The notes beneath the pieces were generated by a model. The model had not been told where the DNA came from, did no database searches, and was given only the letters and a program-made list of their open reading frames with translations. 64,000 nt of DNA from Chitinophaga pinensis (GTDB lineage: Bacteria > Bacteroidota > Bacteroidia > UBA7662): assembly GCA_945874665.1 (NCBI GenBank), contig CAMCHJ010000001.1, positions 186,001 through 250,000 of the forward strand, in the 5' to 3' direction. The position numbers and the translations under genes were made by a program. Numbering within the stretch: position 1 is the first letter of the stretch; each line of letters opens with the position of its first letter. Shown in pieces: positions 50,430-59,563 of the stretch.

Positions 50430-51072
50430 CGAGGCCCTCCCACTCGGCCTTAAAACGATCTACAAAGGCTTCCATATAGGCATGGCGCTCGGCAGCCAAT
50501 TGTTTACCGGTAGCGGTAAGCATGCCGTCTTTGAGCAACAGTAGTTTTTCGTAAAAATGGTTGAGGGTGGGGGCGGTGCTGTTTTTGTAGGCTTCTTTGC
50601 TCATCCCGGGTTGCGGGGGGATGGCAGGGTCGTACAAAGCCCGGTTGCGGAAACCACCATAATTAAAAGTACGGGCAATGCCAATAGCACCGATGGCATC
50701 GAGGCGATCTGCATCGCGCACCACCGCAAACTCGGGCGAATAAAACGCACCTTCGTTGTGGCCGCCTTTGTACGACATATAGCGGATGATGTTGCCGATG
50801 TGCGCCACCCGTGGGGTATCCACGCCTAATTGCTCCAAGAAGGCCGTGGCCCGCGCTGGGCCCAGCTCTTCGTCGCCATCGTGGAATTTGGCGTCGGCTA
50901 TGTCATGCAAAAGCGCCGACAACTCTACAGTGAGAGTGTCGGCGCTTTCTTGTATCGCGATGCGCTTGCTCAGCTGCCAAACCCGGTAAACATGCCACCA
51001 GTCGTGCCCGCCTTCTGCGCCTTGCAGTTGTGCTTTTACATATGCCTCGGTGCTAGCAATCCATTGCTGCAT
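50422..51072 (-). CDS. HD-domain phosphohydrolase
   Basis: 216 residues. The metal-binding HD-domain residues are seen in GGHDWWHVYRV, the HD pair of LSALLHDIADAKF, and the later VVRDADRLDAIGAIGIAR block. These match the YedJ/uncharacterised HD family, which hydrolyses phosphate esters. The physiological substrate is unknown. It starts 4 nt after the gldJ stop. Confidence 0.87.
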   Translation of the reverse strand: MQQWIASTEAYVKAQLQGAEGGHDWWHVYRVWQLSKRIAIQESADTLTVELSALLHDIADAKFHDGDEELGPARATAFLEQLGVDTPRVAHIGNIIRYMSYKGGHNEGAFYSPEFAVVRDADRLDAIGAIGIARTFNYGGFRNRALYDPAIPPQPGMSKEAYKNSTAPTLNHFYEKLLLLKDGMLTATGKQLAAERHAYMEAFVDRFKAEWEGLDG

Positions 51073-51076
51073 GCCC

Positions 51077-52459
51077 TTAGCGCTTTTTGCCGCCCGGACT
51101 ACCTACGCGGGTCATGGCGCAACGGAAACCAATGTCGTCGCGGCTCATGTTCTCGTCGAGGTAACGACGGGTTCCTGGGTTTAACCAGTAAGGCAAATCT
51201 CTCCAGCTACCACCTTTGTACACGCGGGTTTGATTCGAAATCAAACTGTTGCGCTCGTTGTACATGGCCAAGCTGTCGAGGTAATCGATTACGTTTGGAT
51301 TGCTGTAGCGCTTGAAGTCTAACTCAGTAGACACGCGACCTAAGCTATCTTTCTCCATATAACCATCGGCATCCTTTTTAGGCAAGGTGTACACATTACC
51401 GCGGTAGGTGTTGAAGTCTTCGGCATCGGTATAGGTCATGGGACGATAAATATCGGCGGTCCACTCGTTTACGTTGCCCGCAATGTTGTACAAGCCATAA
51501 TCATTGGCCCAGTAATACTTCACTGGTGCTGTTGGTGCTGCATTGTCGTTTAAGCGATTGGCTACACCCATGTAGTCACCGCGACCACGCTTAAAGTTTG
51601 CTTGGATTTCACCTTGGCCCTTGCCTTTGGCATAACGCACGCCGTGACCATTCCAAGGATACAAGCGGCGGTCGCTCACGTTTTCACGATCAGAGTTGCC
51701 AATCAAACCTTGTGCTGCATATTCCCACTCCGCTTCTGTTGGAAGGCGGTAGGCAGGTAACATGATACCGTCTTCGGGACGGATGTTGCGGGTATCGTTG
51801 TTAGGATTAAGGTCTTTGCGAGCCTTGCGTACTTCGGGCTGATACAAACCGGCATAATAAGAGCCTGTATTGAAGTTTTCTTCCCCGTATTGGTTTGGAT
51901 TACCTTTAATATAGCCGCGATCAACCAAAATTTGCTCGTTTACGCGGTCGGTACGCCAAATGCAATAGTCGTTAGCCTGTTTCCAGCTCACGCCAACTAC
52001 TGGGTAGTTTTGGTAGGCCGGGTGGCGCAGGTAATTATCCACAAAAGGCTCGTTAAAACCGAGGTCGCGACGCCAAACCGTTGTGTCAGGCAGGGCAGCG
52101 TTAACTACTTCAGGGTAGGTTTCGCCAAAAACACGACCCAACCAATAGGTATATTCCAACCAATCGATGTTCGATACTTCCGACTCATCTAAGTAGAAAG
52201 AGGCCACCGTGATGCGACGCGAAACATTATCATAGTCGTGCGCGATGTTCTGCTCCGTAGCACCCATTACAAAGGTACCACCTTGAATGAGCACCAAGCC
52301 CGGACCGGTTTCCTGTTCCTTGTACTTCACTACTTCGAAGCCACCATTCTTGGGCTCGTTGTATTTCCAGCCTGTTTTGTTTGATTTTTGCGAGCATGCT
52401 CCCAAAAATAAGGAGCCAGCAAGTACTGCTCCTGTGAGGATTAATTTGTTGCTTTTCAT
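51077..52459 (-). CDS. gldJ: Gliding/T9SS lipoprotein GldJ
   Basis: 460 residues. Lipoprotein signal with lipobox LGAC (Cys22), then TGWKYNEPKNGGFEV and ETGPGLVLIQGGTFVMGATEQ, which mark GldJ rather than GldK. The rest is a formylglycine-generating-enzyme-like (FGE-sulfatase) fold: LPTEAEWEYAAQGL, GLYNIAGNVNEWTADIYRP and RVYKGGSWRDLPYWLNPGTRRYLDENMSRDDIGFRCA. GldJ is part of the periplasmic ring/tether of the T9SS and gliding motor and stabilises GldK. It is shorter than flavobacterial GldJ (about 560). It lies near porP/sprF, porU and porV. Confidence 0.9.
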   Translation of the reverse strand: MKSNKLILTGAVLAGSLFLGACSQKSNKTGWKYNEPKNGGFEVVKYKEQETGPGLVLIQGGTFVMGATEQNIAHDYDNVSRRITVASFYLDESEVSNIDWLEYTYWLGRVFGETYPEVVNAALPDTTVWRRDLGFNEPFVDNYLRHPAYQNYPVVGVSWKQANDYCIWRTDRVNEQILVDRGYIKGNPNQYGEENFNTGSYYAGLYQPEVRKARKDLNPNNDTRNIRPEDGIMLPAYRLPTEAEWEYAAQGLIGNSDRENVSDRRLYPWNGHGVRYAKGKGQGEIQANFKRGRGDYMGVANRLNDNAAPTAPVKYYWANDYGLYNIAGNVNEWTADIYRPMTYTDAEDFNTYRGNVYTLPKKDADGYMEKDSLGRVSTELDFKRYSNPNVIDYLDSLAMYNERNSLISNQTRVYKGGSWRDLPYWLNPGTRRYLDENMSRDDIGFRCAMTRVGSPGGKKR

Positions 52460-52500
52460 TTGCTAAGCAATTTATTTTATGATAGCGGGGGCTAAAGTAA

Positions 52501-53481
52501 CTAAAAAGTAGGGCATTTTATTTTAACCATCTTGCGACGGGGAATTCTTTCTTTCGATTCGAGTTGTATGGCAAACGAAATTTCGTGTGATCCGAGTGCT
52601 GCCGCACGCAAACCTGAGGTGGTGATGTCGTAGCTGTAGCCCATTCTGAAAACACCTTGTTGGAGGCCTAAAGACACAATGAAGGCGTCGCCGAAGCGAT
52701 ACCAAACGCCGCCTACAATGGGGCCACGACTGATATAAGTACCTACATTTACTTGGGTAGCAGGCCCTTGAAACATGGTGATGATGTTGGGTGATAAAGT
52801 TGTGCCTGGGCGATTGCGTGTTCCTCGGATAACTTCAAAATTGGCGCCTGCGTGTAAGGTAGTACGAAGGCTCCACGGAACTACGCCGGGAGGAATCAAA
52901 GATTGGTTAGGCTCTGTAAGGTGATGAACGGCAAAACCAGCATAGAAATTTTCCGAAAATAAAATGGCCCCAGCACTAAAATCATGCATGTTGGCATTAG
53001 TAACGCTTTGTCCAGGCAGATTCTCCGCGGTCGTTCCTGGCTGAATGCCTAAACGCGCATCAATCTCATCCGGAAAAACTAAGCCCTGCCAATTCAAAGA
53101 CCGCTGGGCAAACATGTATTGGAAGCCTGTTTTTAATGCCCATTTGCGGTTCAGCGCCAAATTATTGGAATACATGATAGCCACTTGGTTGTGCTGAAAA
53201 TTGTTGTCGCCGATGTTGTCAGACAGCACCTGAATGCCTAAACCGCCGTTGATCGCACTGAAATACTGATCGTAAGAAGCAGAATAAGTAACAAAATTAC
53301 CCGGCAAACTTGGCCACTGGTTGCGATAATTGAGAATGTAGCGTGGGCCTACGCCGCTACCCGCAAACGCTGGATTGAGGTAAAGAGGATTGGCATAAAA
53401 TTGTGAATAACCCACATCTTGCGCATTGGTTTTACCCAAAGACAACAAGACAAAAAGGGCAATCAGAAGCTTTTTCTGCAT
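52501..53481 (-). CDS. PorP/SprF family T9SS outer-membrane protein
   Basis: 326 residues: signal peptide (1-20, TNAQ), then the PorP/SprF start DVGYSQFYANPLYLNPAFAGSG and repeated beta-barrel strands (YILNYRNQWPSLPGNFVTYSASYDQYF, GLGIQVLSDNIGDNNFQHNQVAI, FRMGYSYDITTSGL). These 14-strand-like barrels dock specific T9SS cargo, often type B substrates, at the outer membrane. No large SprB-like cargo gene lies beside it; the neighbours are gldJ and porU. Confidence 0.92.
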   Translation of the reverse strand: MQKKLLIALFVLLSLGKTNAQDVGYSQFYANPLYLNPAFAGSGVGPRYILNYRNQWPSLPGNFVTYSASYDQYFSAINGGLGIQVLSDNIGDNNFQHNQVAIMYSNNLALNRKWALKTGFQYMFAQRSLNWQGLVFPDEIDARLGIQPGTTAENLPGQSVTNANMHDFSAGAILFSENFYAGFAVHHLTEPNQSLIPPGVVPWSLRTTLHAGANFEVIRGTRNRPGTTLSPNIITMFQGPATQVNVGTYISRGPIVGGVWYRFGDAFIVSLGLQQGVFRMGYSYDITTSGLRAAALGSHEISFAIQLESKERIPRRKMVKIKCPTF

Positions 53482-53641
53482 TTCTACGGTTTATCGGAAA
53501 TGTAAATTTTATACTTTTTAAGTTATGAACCAATTTTAAAGTGGTGAATTTTTGATTTTAACCAAAAATTTATCTCAGTTTGGGCATATTTGCTGAATAA
53601 ACATACTAAGTAATTGTTGCTGTAGTTATAGATAGGCCAAA

Positions 53642-56600
53642 ATGCGGAACCTGATGAATGTGAATAAACTTTTGAATATGCTTGCGCTTTTCTTCATTCC
53701 CTTGGTGGGGATGGCGCAGGATCAAATTGAACTGAAGTGGGGTGCTGCTACCAGGCATGAAATTGATGAGCAACAATTTTTTAATAGACTGAACTGTTTG
53801 AATTGCGGCTATACGGGTGTGCAATCTTCGGTGCCCACCTATTTTGGAACGGCAACCGGCAGGGTGCGCATTGCCCTAGAAGCTGTAGTCGCCGTTGAGC
53901 TCCCAGCCAGTGAACGTGCGGCCTTGGTGTTGAGCGACTGGCCTACGGAGTTTGAAGTCATCCAGCAAAACGTAACCATCAAAAAGCAGCAGCAAACCCA
54001 TTATGAAGTAAAAGCGGTTCGCCGCAATGCGAGCAACGGGCAACTCGAGCGCTTGCTGAGCTTCCAGGTGCGCACCACCCCCATCAACGATATAACCGCC
54101 AGTCAGGCCGCCGCGCAAGTTTATGCCAGCAATTCCGTGCTTTCGACGGGCTACTGGTATAAAATAGGCATTGCCAGTGATGGCATGTACCGCTTATCGG
54201 CCAGTACCCTCAACACCATGGGCTTTGCCCCAGGTAGTTTCGACCCACGCAATTTGCGCATCTATGGCAATGGTGGCGGCATGTTACCAGAGGCCAATGC
54301 GGTTTTTCGGCACGACGACCTTGTTGAAAATCCTATTTTTGTTTCTGGGGAAAGCGACGGCAGTTTCGACCCCAACGACTTCGTGCTTTTTTATGCTGAA
54401 GGTGCCCATAAATGGCGTTTTAACCCTTCAAACGGCCAGTATCAGCACGAATACAATGTCTACGCCGATACCAATTATTACTATGTTACAGTGGCGACCG
54501 CCCCTGGCAAGCGCGTTCAAAACCTGGTTAATCATCCACTACCCACTGCCACAACCTCCACGTATGACGCTTTGGTCCAGCACCAGCGCGACGAGCGCTC
54601 CCTCCTTCGCAGCGGCCGCAAGTGGTATGGTGAGCTTTTTGATCTCAACTTGTCCCAAAACTTCAGCTTTCAGCTACCCAATTTACTCACCACACAACCT
54701 GTGCGCATACGTACGGCAGTGGCTGCGCGCAGCATTGGTGCCAATTCTTCTTTTGAGGTACGTGCCAACGGCACCACCGTAAACAACATTCCGATGAATG
54801 CGGTAACCAGCGACTACCTCGATACGTACATGCGTGAAGCGGTGGTTGATGCCACCTACACCTCAAACAGCAGTGGCATTGTGGTTAATCTTGCTTACAA
54901 CAAGCCCAATAACTTTTCGCAAGGCTGGCTTGATTACATCGAAATTCAGGGCCGAGCGGTTTTGAATATGGCGGGACACGGGAGCTTTTTCATTTTTAGT
55001 GATAAAAATACGGTAGGGGCAGGACAGCGTACCCAGTTCCAAATAGCGGGGATCAACACCGCCAACCACGAAGTGTGGGAGGTAAGCAATCCTTCAAACA
55101 TCATGCGCATGACGCTCAGCGCCACTGCCGGTGGAGCAGCCTTTGTAGCGGCTACCGACAGCTTACGCACCTTCATAGCCTTTTCAGGAAGCAATTTTGC
55201 GGCGCCTGCTTTGATCGGTCAAGTAGGCAATCAAAACCTACATGCCAGCGCAAACATCGACATGGTGATTGTTGCACCCGCAGCCTTTTTGAGTCAAGCC
55301 AATCAATTGGCGGCTTTACATCAGCAGCGCGACAACATCACCAGTTTGGTGGTGACGCCCAATGAAATCTACAACGAGTTTTCATCGGGTAAGCAAGACA
55401 TTACGGCCATCCGCTCGTTGCTCAAAATGTTGTACGACCGTGCGGCGCCGGGAGCTGAACCGCGCTTTTTGCTGTTGCTGGGCTCGGCTTCCTACGACTT
55501 CAAACACCGTTTGGCAGGAAATGCCAATTGGGTGCCTACTTTTCAGAGTCCTAATTCCAACCACCCCATCAATTCCTATTGCACCGACACCTATTTTGGC
55601 TTACTCGACGACACGGAAGGTGCTTTTTCTGTAGGGGGTTCAGACCGCATGGATGTGGGTATTGGCAGACTTCCAGCCAAAAACGAGCAACAAGCGCAAC
55701 AGCTGGTTGATAAAATTCGGGGCTATGTAGATGCGGGGAATACAGGTGATTGGAAGAACCAGATTTTGTTGGTTTCTGATGATGGCGATGGCAATATGCA
55801 CCTCGTCGATACCGAGGTTATGGCTGGTCACATCAACAATCGCTACCCTGTAGGGCGGATTCAGAAGGTTTATTTTGATGCCTATCGGCGCGTTTCACGC
55901 CCGGGCGGCACCCGTTACCCAGAAGTAAATCGCGACATCAATGCCCGCATGAATTTAGGGGCTTTAATCATAGGTTATATGGGCCACGGCGGCATCAATG
56001 GCTGGGCCGAAGAGCGTGTTTTAACCATTCCCGAAATCCAAGCATGGAACAGCGGCAGCAAGTTGCCTATGATGCTGACCGCCACTTGTGAGTTTACCCG
56101 TTACGACAACCCTTCTTTCACCAGCGCCGGTGAATGGGTGCTTTTAAATCCTGTTGGCGGCGCCATAGCGCTGATGACCACTACGCGGGTAACCTTTACA
56201 AATGGTAATTTTGCCTTGAGCCAGCGCGTATACCGCGACGAGCTGTTTCGCCGCACTGCCAATCGCTACCAAACCATGGGGGAGGTATTTATGAATGCCG
56301 CCAATCCTGAACTCAGCAATGTAAACACCCGCAATTTTTGTTTGCTTGGTGACCCTGCCCTCACGCTGGCCTATCCAGATGAAGTGGCAGAAGTGGCTAC
56401 CATCAACAATGTGCAGGTGAACCCAGTGCCCGACACCTTGCGTGCTTTGGCGCGTGTAACCATTACGGGGGGGGTGCGCGATCGGGCAGGACAGCCATTG
56501 ACCACATACAACGGTATTTTAACACCCTCTGTGCTAGATAAACCCTCGCAAATCAATACGCTCGTAAACGACCCAAGCTCTGGTTTGGCCTCTTATTCAG

Positions 56601-57460
56601 AGTATCGAAACATCATTTACCGTGGTCGTGCCACCATCACCAACGGACAGTGGAGTTTTACCTTCATTGTACCGCGCGATATTGCTTACAATTATGGTTT
56701 TGGTCGGATCAACCTGTATGCTTCCAACGGACAAACGGAGGCGGCAGGCGACTTTAGGAATGTAATTGTAGGGGGCACCGACACTAATTTTGTACCGGAT
56801 GCTGTTGGTCCGGAGATCAAGCTATACATGAACGACCGCAGCTTTGTAAACGGCGGCATCACCGACCAAAGTCCAGTGTTTTTTGCCCAGCTCAGCGATA
56901 GCAGCGGCATCAACACCGTGGGTTCGGGCATTGGTCGCGACATCACGCTCATTAAAAACCAGGAAGTAAATACGCCCATCATCCTCAATCAATTTTACGA
57001 GGCCTCGCTCAATGATTACACCAAGGGAGAGATCCGCTATCCCTTTTTTCAGCTCGAGCCAGGCAGTTATGCCTTAAATATGAAGGTGTGGGATGTGCAC
57101 AACAATTCTGGAGAAGCGTCGCTCGATTTTGTAGTGGCTGAAGACGCCAAGTTGGCCATCGCTAACTTGTTGAATTACCCCAATCCATTTACCACCAGTA
57201 CCACCTTTCATTTCGACCACAACCGGCCAAATCAGCCGTTGGACGCCATTTTGCAAGTGTACACCGTGAGTGGTAAGCTGGTTAAAAGCATCCAACAAAC
57301 CGTGCTCACGCCCGGGTTTCATGCCGATCAGCTGTATTGGGATGGTTTAGACGATTTTGGTGATAGAATTGGACGTGGCGTATATATTTACAGGCTGCGT
57401 TTACGTTCTAGCGAAGGCGAAAGCGTTCAAGAAACCCAAAAGCTTGTAATTTTACGTTAA
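53642..57460 (+). CDS. porU: T9SS sortase PorU (C25 gingipain-like)
   Basis: 1272 residues: signal peptide (about 1-25), a long N-terminal beta-rich region, then the C25 cysteine-peptidase domain with His782 (IIGYMGHGGINGW) and Cys816 (MLTATCEFTRYD). A T9SS-type C-terminal domain ends it (LLNYPNPFTTSTTFHF to the end, with GVYIYRLRLRSSEG). PorU cuts the sorting domain from secreted cargo and transfers it to anionic lipopolysaccharide on the cell surface. It lies directly upstream of porV and divergent from porP/sprF (160-bp gap). Confidence 0.95.
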   Translation: MRNLMNVNKLLNMLALFFIPLVGMAQDQIELKWGAATRHEIDEQQFFNRLNCLNCGYTGVQSSVPTYFGTATGRVRIALEAVVAVELPASERAALVLSDWPTEFEVIQQNVTIKKQQQTHYEVKAVRRNASNGQLERLLSFQVRTTPINDITASQAAAQVYASNSVLSTGYWYKIGIASDGMYRLSASTLNTMGFAPGSFDPRNLRIYGNGGGMLPEANAVFRHDDLVENPIFVSGESDGSFDPNDFVLFYAEGAHKWRFNPSNGQYQHEYNVYADTNYYYVTVATAPGKRVQNLVNHPLPTATTSTYDALVQHQRDERSLLRSGRKWYGELFDLNLSQNFSFQLPNLLTTQPVRIRTAVAARSIGANSSFEVRANGTTVNNIPMNAVTSDYLDTYMREAVVDATYTSNSSGIVVNLAYNKPNNFSQGWLDYIEIQGRAVLNMAGHGSFFIFSDKNTVGAGQRTQFQIAGINTANHEVWEVSNPSNIMRMTLSATAGGAAFVAATDSLRTFIAFSGSNFAAPALIGQVGNQNLHASANIDMVIVAPAAFLSQANQLAALHQQRDNITSLVVTPNEIYNEFSSGKQDITAIRSLLKMLYDRAAPGAEPRFLLLLGSASYDFKHRLAGNANWVPTFQSPNSNHPINSYCTDTYFGLLDDTEGAFSVGGSDRMDVGIGRLPAKNEQQAQQLVDKIRGYVDAGNTGDWKNQILLVSDDGDGNMHLVDTEVMAGHINNRYPVGRIQKVYFDAYRRVSRPGGTRYPEVNRDINARMNLGALIIGYMGHGGINGWAEERVLTIPEIQAWNSGSKLPMMLTATCEFTRYDNPSFTSAGEWVLLNPVGGAIALMTTTRVTFTNGNFALSQRVYRDELFRRTANRYQTMGEVFMNAANPELSNVNTRNFCLLGDPALTLAYPDEVAEVATINNVQVNPVPDTLRALARVTITGGVRDRAGQPLTTYNGILTPSVLDKPSQINTLVNDPSSGLASYSEYRNIIYRGRATITNGQWSFTFIVPRDIAYNYGFGRINLYASNGQTEAAGDFRNVIVGGTDTNFVPDAVGPEIKLYMNDRSFVNGGITDQSPVFFAQLSDSSGINTVGSGIGRDITLIKNQEVNTPIILNQFYEASLNDYTKGEIRYPFFQLEPGSYALNMKVWDVHNNSGEASLDFVVAEDAKLAIANLLNYPNPFTTSTTFHFDHNRPNQPLDAILQVYTVSGKLVKSIQQTVLTPGFHADQLYWDGLDDFGDRIGRGVYIYRLRLRSSEGESVQETQKLVILR

Positions 57461-57480
57461 GGAATGCCTTAGCTTTCAAC

Positions 57481-57488
57481 TATATTTG
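57481..57488 (+). promoter_or_regulatory. -7 box TATATTTG of porV
   Basis: Exact TAnnTTTG, 24 nt before the ATG at 57513. porV may therefore have its own promoter besides porU read-through. Confidence 0.5.
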
Positions 57489-57512
57489 TACGAATTTGAT
57501 TTTTTAAAGCAG

Positions 57513-58736
57513 ATGCAATTAACTCGAATAGCTCTGGCGAGCGTTTTTGTAACCCTTTTCACGGGGAGCCAAACCTGGGCGCAAGTTGGTGCCCCCAGCC
57601 AATTAGGAGGCGCCAATCTCAATACCATCACTACCGCCGTACCTTTTTTAATGATTTCGCCTGACGCGCGCTCTGGCGGCATGGGCGACGTAGGCGTGGC
57701 TATTTCAGCCGATGCCAATGCCATTCACTGGAACGCGGCTAAACTTGCTTTTGCAAAAGACAACACGGGCTTAGCCATGAACTACACCCCTTGGCTGCGT
57801 AATTTGGTGCCCGACATCAGCCTGTCGTACCTCTCCTTTTATAAAAAAATCGACGATTTACAGACCTTCGGCGCTTCTTTGCGTTACTTTTCTTTGGGTG
57901 ACATTACTTTCACCAGCATTACCGGTGAGCAAATTGCCACTTTTCGTCCTAACGAACTTGCCCTTGACGGGGTTTACGCTCGTAAACTCAGCGATAATTT
58001 CAGTTTAGGCATAGGCTTGCGCTACATTTATTCAAATTTAGCGGCGGGTTTAGACCAGAACAACCAAACCATTCCTGGTCAATCGGCAGCAGCCGATATT
58101 TCGGGCTATTATGAGGACAAGACGGAGGTGTTTGGAAAGGACGGCAAAATAGCCTTTGGCTTGAGCATTACTAATTTAGGAGCAAAAATTGCTTACACAG
58201 AGTCTGGAAACTCAAACTTCTTGCCTACCAATTTGCGTTTAGGCACTGCAGTTACGGCCGAAATTGACGATTACAACAGCATTACCTTTGCCCTTGACTT
58301 GAATAAGTTATTGGTGCCATCCAATCCCATTTATGCCCGTGACCCACTTACAGGTCAAATCCAGTTTGATGTCAACGGCAATCCTCTGGTGGCACAGGGC
58401 GAAGATCCGAACCAAAAGTCCGTGTTAGAAGGCGTTTTTAGCTCGTTTAGTGACGCGCCAAGCGGGGGCATTGAAGAGTTGCGTGAGATTAACATTGCCG
58501 CAGGCATGGAGTACTGGTACAACAATGTGTTTGCGTTGCGGTCTGGTTATTTTTACGAGCACCCTACCAAGGGCGGTCGGCAGTATTTAACCTTTGGTGC
58601 TGGCTTAAAGTACCAGGTATTTAATTTAAACTTCTCTTATTTGGTGCCGACCACCCGCTTGCAGGGTGGCAATCCGCTTGAAAACACCTTGCGTTTCAGC
58701 ATGATGTTTGATTTGGCGGCGTTTTCGAACCGGTAA
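57513..58736 (+). CDS. porV: T9SS outer-membrane shuttle protein PorV
   Basis: 407 residues. Signal peptide (MQLTRIALASVFVTLFTGSQTWAQ), then the FadL-like barrel with the PorV hallmark SPDARSGGMGDVGVAISADANAIHWNAAKLAF and MNYTPWLRNLVPDISLSYLSFYKKI. It ends in a barrel strand and F-rich tail. PorV collects cargo from the translocon and hands it to PorU. A TTG-initiated longer frame (57486) is rejected because it starts within the promoter box. Confidence 0.95.
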   Translation: MQLTRIALASVFVTLFTGSQTWAQVGAPSQLGGANLNTITTAVPFLMISPDARSGGMGDVGVAISADANAIHWNAAKLAFAKDNTGLAMNYTPWLRNLVPDISLSYLSFYKKIDDLQTFGASLRYFSLGDITFTSITGEQIATFRPNELALDGVYARKLSDNFSLGIGLRYIYSNLAAGLDQNNQTIPGQSAAADISGYYEDKTEVFGKDGKIAFGLSITNLGAKIAYTESGNSNFLPTNLRLGTAVTAEIDDYNSITFALDLNKLLVPSNPIYARDPLTGQIQFDVNGNPLVAQGEDPNQKSVLEGVFSSFSDAPSGGIEELREINIAAGMEYWYNNVFALRSGYFYEHPTKGGRQYLTFGAGLKYQVFNLNFSYLVPTTRLQGGNPLENTLRFSMMFDLAAFSNR

Positions 58737-58753
58737 GTACATATCCTTTCAAG

Positions 58754-58785
58754 AAGCCAATTCTACCCATGAATTGGCTTTTTTT
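58754..58785 (+). terminator. Terminator of porU-porV
   Basis: The perfect 10-bp stem AAGCCAATTC / GAATTGGCTT has a 7-nt loop, then a run of T. Confidence 0.9.
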
Positions 58786-58806
58786 ATGTCCATTTAAACC
58801 AAGCGC

Positions 58807-59445
58807 ATGTCGTTACTTCATTTCTTCACCTTCAATCTATTTAGCGAAAACACGTACATCGTAGCTGATGCGGCGGGCGATGCGGCCATCATTGATCCGG
58901 GTTGTATGGATGTGCAGGAGCAGCAGATCTTGCAGGCGTATATCATTGAAAAAGGACTCAAGCCAGTGCTCTTGCTCAACACCCATTGTCACATTGACCA
59001 CGTGCTCGGCAACCGCTTTGTGTATGATACTTATGGTTTGCGGCCATGTATTCATGCGGCGGATGAAAAGGATTTAGACCGTTTAGAGAGTTACGGGCCT
59101 ATTTTTGGCATTCGAGCCATGGCCTCTCCTGCCCCTGCCGGCTATTTAAAACATGGCGGAGAAGTGGCTGTGGGCACCCTGAAGTTTGAGTTGCGCGAGG
59201 CGCCTGGGCATTCGGCAGGCAGTATTTGTTTCATTAACCACGAGGAGGGCTATGTAATCAGTGGTGACGTGCTGTTTGCCGGCAGCATCGGCCGTACCGA
59301 CCTGCCAGGTGGCAACCATGCTACCTTGCTCCAGTCGGTGAAGTCACAGTTGTTCACCCTCCCCCACGAAATGGTGGTATATGCAGGCCACGGTCCTGCC
59401 ACCACCATCGGTCGAGAAAAACAGCACAATCCCTTCTTTCAGTAA
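58807..59445 (+). CDS. Metallo-beta-lactamase-fold hydrolase (glyoxalase II-like)
   Basis: 212 residues. Metal-binding motif HxHxDH in NTHCHIDHVLGNRF, then APGHSAGSICFIN, ISGDVLFAGSIGRTDLPGG and the final VVYAGHGPATTIGREKQHNPF. This matches the YcbL/GloB2-type group, which hydrolyses thioesters such as S-lactoylglutathione, or persulfide-type substrates. There is no signal peptide, so it is cytoplasmic. Exact substrate unknown. Confidence 0.9.
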   Translation: MSLLHFFTFNLFSENTYIVADAAGDAAIIDPGCMDVQEQQILQAYIIEKGLKPVLLLNTHCHIDHVLGNRFVYDTYGLRPCIHAADEKDLDRLESYGPIFGIRAMASPAPAGYLKHGGEVAVGTLKFELREAPGHSAGSICFINHEEGYVISGDVLFAGSIGRTDLPGGNHATLLQSVKSQLFTLPHEMVVYAGHGPATTIGREKQHNPFFQ

Positions 59446-59563
59446 GGGCCACGGCGGTGGTTGTAACATGCGCATGAACATTTATCAGAATTAGCATGTA
59501 ATTTTATGCGTTGTAGTTGCGTCTACAATAAACCTTCGCGTAAATTGATGCGTTAATACCATT

